DNA of 64,000 nt, taken from Anaplasma sp052043535 (GTDB lineage Bacteria > Pseudomonadota > Alphaproteobacteria > Rickettsiales > Anaplasmataceae). This document shows positions 61,965 to 64,000 of the stretch, in pieces. Position 1 is the stretch's first letter. Every line of letters starts with the position of its first letter. The stretch lies in assembly GCA_052043535.1 (NCBI GenBank), contig JBQEQW010000012.1, forward strand, positions 48,392 through 112,391, read 5' to 3'. The notes under the pieces are model-generated. The model did not search any database. It was not told where the DNA came from and saw only the letters and a program-made list of their open reading frames with translations. Both the position numbers and the translations under genes were made by a program.

Positions 61965-63059
61965 TTATTTGTTGACCCTAAAGTGTATGACGTCCCCGTC
62001 TTGTACTATGTAGTCTCTGCCCTCAAATCTGGTCTTCCCGGCTTCTCTGCACCCGGACTCCCCACCATACCGCACATAGTCCGTAAAGCTTATGGTCTCT
62101 GCCTTAATAAACCCCTTTTCTAAGTCAGTGTGTATAACCCCGGCTGCCTTGTCAGCTTTTGTTAGGTTCCTAATGGGCCATGCACGTGCTTCCTTTGGCC
62201 CGACAGTGAAGAAGGTGATCAAGTCTAGCAAGCCATATATATTCTTCACCGCCACATCTACGCCAGATTCTGTTAGGCCGACTTCTGCCAGAAAGGCTTC
62301 CCTCTCCTCCTGGCTGTCTATGCTCAGGATGTCTGCCTCGAGTTTTGCGGATAAGTGGCAGAACTTTCCCCCTCGCTCTGAAATGATTTTGCCAACTGCG
62401 GCTGATAAGGAATTACCCCCCACTGCATGTGACTCCTCCACATTGCAAACATACATTACCGGTTTGCTTGAAAGCAGTTGCAACTGCTTTAATTCACCGG
62501 GCTCAATATTACTGACGGCAGCCTTGGCGGGTTTGCCGCCTTCAAGGACTGCCAGAATGCTTTCTAGTATCGTGATCTTGTTTTTTGCTTCCTTTCCAGA
62601 TCTGACGGCTTTTTCTAAATTTGGTATGCGAGACTTTATGCTCTCAATATCTGCCATAATTAGCTCCATCTCGACCACCTCGGCATCGCTTACCGGATCA
62701 ACTGTGTTGTGGACATGGCTGATGTCACTGTTCTCAAAACAGCGCAATACGTGCATTATGGCATCGACTTCCCTGATGTGACCGAGGAATTTGTTGCCTA
62801 AACCCTCACCACTGCTTGCGCCTTTCACCAGTCCGGCGATATCGACGAATTCCACCTGGGCGAATACAATTTTCTGAGAACCCGTGATAGACGCCAAGGT
62901 CTTCAGCCGAACGTCGCGCACCGCCGTCATTCCTGTGTTCGGCTCAATCGTGCAGAAGGGGTAGTTCGCGACCTCTGCGGCGTAGGTTCTTGTGAGCGCA
63001 TTGAATAAGGTAGACTTCCCCACATTTGGCAATCCCACTATTCCGCAGTTTAGCCCCAT
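61965..63059 (-). CDS. ychF: Redox-regulated ATPase YchF
   Basis: YchF is an Obg-like P-loop ATPase that binds ribosomes. The 364-residue protein has CGIVGLPNVGKSTLFNALT near residue 4, NYPFCTIEPNTGMTAV, FVDIAGLVKGASSGEGLGNKFLGHIREVD near 65, a coiled-coil insertion and the C-terminal TGS domain ending in RDYIVQDGDVIHFR. The frame continues 18 codons upstream, but the ATG at 63059 begins at the conserved N-terminus. tldD converges from the left. Confidence 0.96.
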   Translation of the reverse strand: MGLNCGIVGLPNVGKSTLFNALTRTYAAEVANYPFCTIEPNTGMTAVRDVRLKTLASITGSQKIVFAQVEFVDIAGLVKGASSGEGLGNKFLGHIREVDAIMHVLRCFENSDISHVHNTVDPVSDAEVVEMELIMADIESIKSRIPNLEKAVRSGKEAKNKITILESILAVLEGGKPAKAAVSNIEPGELKQLQLLSSKPVMYVCNVEESHAVGGNSLSAAVGKIISERGGKFCHLSAKLEADILSIDSQEEREAFLAEVGLTESGVDVAVKNIYGLLDLITFFTVGPKEARAWPIRNLTKADKAAGVIHTDLEKGFIKAETISFTDYVRYGGESGCREAGKTRFEGRDYIVQDGDVIHFRVNK

Positions 63060-63186
63060 AATAACTACTTCCACCCCCGTGTTCCACGGCGGGCATTCTA
63101 ACACCGAATGCAAGTTTCCGATACTAGATTTACTGCCTATCGCACACCATCTATAGGTGGGTCATGCGCGCTGGTGTTGGGTGGGT

Positions 63187-63687
63187 CTAATTCGGGGTAA
63201 TTCCTTGACATAACGCAACGGCATGCGCAGCAATGCCCTCCTCTCGCCCTATGAACCCAAGCTTCTCCGTAGTCACGGCTTTGACGTTTATTGCAGACAA
63301 GTTGATGCCCAGTATTTGTGACATGCAGCTCTTCATCCCTGCGACGTGTGGGACAATTTTTGGGGCCTCACACACTATGCTGATGTCGCAGTTTATTACC
63401 GCATATCCCCGCGCACGGACTTTTTTATGCGCTTCCGCGAGAAAATGGGTGGATGCAACGCCTGCCCACGCGGGATCAGTGTTCGGAAAGTGCTGCCCTA
63501 CGCTGCCCTCGCCTACGCAACCCAAAAGGGCATCTACCAACGCGTGCAGCCCCACGTCCCCATCCGAGTGGGCTATCACTCTCCTTTGGTGCGCTATTTT
63601 AACCCCGCATACAACTATATATCCGTCCTGCACAGGCTCTTCCGAGAATCTGTGTACGTCATAACCCACGCCGACTCTAAAAGGCAC
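63187..63687 (-). CDS. ispF: 2-C-methyl-D-erythritol 2,4-cyclodiphosphate synthase
   Basis: IspF cyclises CDP-methylerythritol phosphate in the MEP isoprenoid pathway. The 166-residue protein has the metal site GYDVHRF near residue 8, HSDGDVGLHALVDALLG near 40, and the FPNTDPAW segment near 68, followed by GIAAHAVALC at the end. The start is a GTG. It follows ispD by about 105 bp on the same strand, a common pairing of the two steps. Confidence 0.96.
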   Translation of the reverse strand: MPFRVGVGYDVHRFSEEPVQDGYIVVCGVKIAHQRRVIAHSDGDVGLHALVDALLGCVGEGSVGQHFPNTDPAWAGVASTHFLAEAHKKVRARGYAVINCDISIVCEAPKIVPHVAGMKSCMSQILGINLSAINVKAVTTEKLGFIGREEGIAAHAVALCQGITPN

Positions 63688-63792
63688 CTAATACTCCAAC
63701 CAACCCTCAAGCGGCCGCAATTGTATTACAGCGCGAATCTTATAGCAATATTCTCCCGGAGGTATTGTTGAGATTGAGCTCCTACCTCTCAT

Positions 63793-64000
63793 TCATTCCT
63801 GCTTTTGTGTGAAGAGACCAGACAAACATGCCTGTGCTCGCAAAATATCCTCGACTGTGGTGATTTTGAAATTGTTGTAGTCCCCTTCGGTTACGGCAAC
63901 AGACATACCACACTCTAGTACGACTGATGAGTCATCAGTGAAGTATTTTGCAGGATCCGTGTCGCGTACTGTTCTATGGCATGCAAGCACGTCCTTGTAC
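63793..64000 (-). CDS. ispD: 2-C-methyl-D-erythritol 4-phosphate cytidylyltransferase, 3' part
   Basis: Only the last 69 codons are visible; the frame remains open at the right edge, so the gene starts outside. The segment FTDDSSVVLECGMSVAVTEGDYNNFKITTVEDI is the C-terminal end of IspD, which couples CTP to methylerythritol phosphate, and holds the DDASVVE-like strand and KITTPEDL-like signature. The GTG at 63990 is internal. The pairing with ispF gives two consecutive MEP steps. Confidence 0.88.
   Translation of the reverse strand, partial: YKDVLACHRTVRDTDPAKYFTDDSSVVLECGMSVAVTEGDYNNFKITTVEDILRAQACLSGLFTQKQE

Noticed and set aside
1..64000. CRISPR arrays, insertion sequences, rRNA genes, msp2/msp3 pseudogene cassettes
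   Set aside because: No regularly spaced direct repeats, transposase motifs, rRNA signatures or outer-membrane antigen-variant sequences were seen on either strand.

Overview
The window looks like a chromosomal segment of an Anaplasma species of the A. marginale / A. centrale / A. ovis group (Rickettsiales, Anaplasmataceae). The grounds are the ribA-virB8-virB9-virB10-virB11-virD4 block, a hemE / CBS-domain (TlyC-like) gene pair flanking an AT-rich origin-like region, roughly balanced base composition (A. phagocytophilum and Ehrlichia are clearly more AT-rich), and single-copy housekeeping genes scattered in short operons. The species assignment is inference from gene content and was not tested by any search.

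Layout. 1-12 kb: the end of infC; a leftward BI-1/tsaE pair; a leftward gap-dnaX-ybaB-asd run; an orphan membrane protein; ftsW; metK; tRNA-Arg(UCU); a ubiH-type hydroxylase. 12-21 kb: an orphan membrane protein, tRNA-Gln(UUG), glyQ-glyS, dnaJ, nadC, plsY, ruvC, cytochrome oxidase subunit III and hemE. About 20.97-21.38 kb: the probable chromosomal oriC with DnaA boxes and a perfect hairpin. 21-27 kb: tlyC-like gene, an HK97-type prohead protease and portal protein (a capsid-module remnant of phage or gene-transfer-agent type), nadA, fdxA, ilvC. 26.7-34.3 kb: the leftward type IV secretion block behind ribA and tRNA-Leu(GAG). 34-42 kb: a TPR-methyltransferase, dapF with an orphan exported protein, pgk, xseA, a zinc-ribbon membrane protein. 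42-49 kb: dapD-mnmE, coaC, recG, an NDUFA9-like protein, purF. 49-57 kb: pth, rplY, comF, dapE, a KefB-type antiporter, a thioredoxin-like protein, hemJ, pdhB. 57-64 kb: a 945-residue orphan with two C-terminal membrane segments, tRNA-Leu(CAG), tldD, ychF, ispF and the end of ispD.

How the genes fit together. asd, dapD, dapE and dapF are four steps of the succinylase route to meso-diaminopimelate and, with ftsW, indicate retained peptidoglycan precursor synthesis. nadA and nadC serve de novo NAD synthesis, hemE and hemJ heme, ribA riboflavin, ispD and ispF isoprenoids, coaC coenzyme A, purF purines. This biosynthetic retention together with a T4SS fits an obligate intracellular bacterium that makes cofactors while secreting effectors.

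Most notable observations: (1) dnaX carries an A9 run in its 3' third at which a -1 shift or one extra A gives an immediate stop, as expected for gamma/tau production by slippage; (2) the IlvC homologue has Asn at two of the four positions that normally bind the catalytic metals; (3) VirD4 has an acidic C-terminal tail of about 170 residues; (4) an oriC-proximal portal-protease pair lacks a capsid gene and has a terminator-like hairpin inside the portal gene; (5) a perfect 26-bp palindrome lies in the 3' end of an orphan gene; (6) several lineage-specific proteins are candidates for secretion. No CRISPR array, insertion sequence or rRNA gene was seen.
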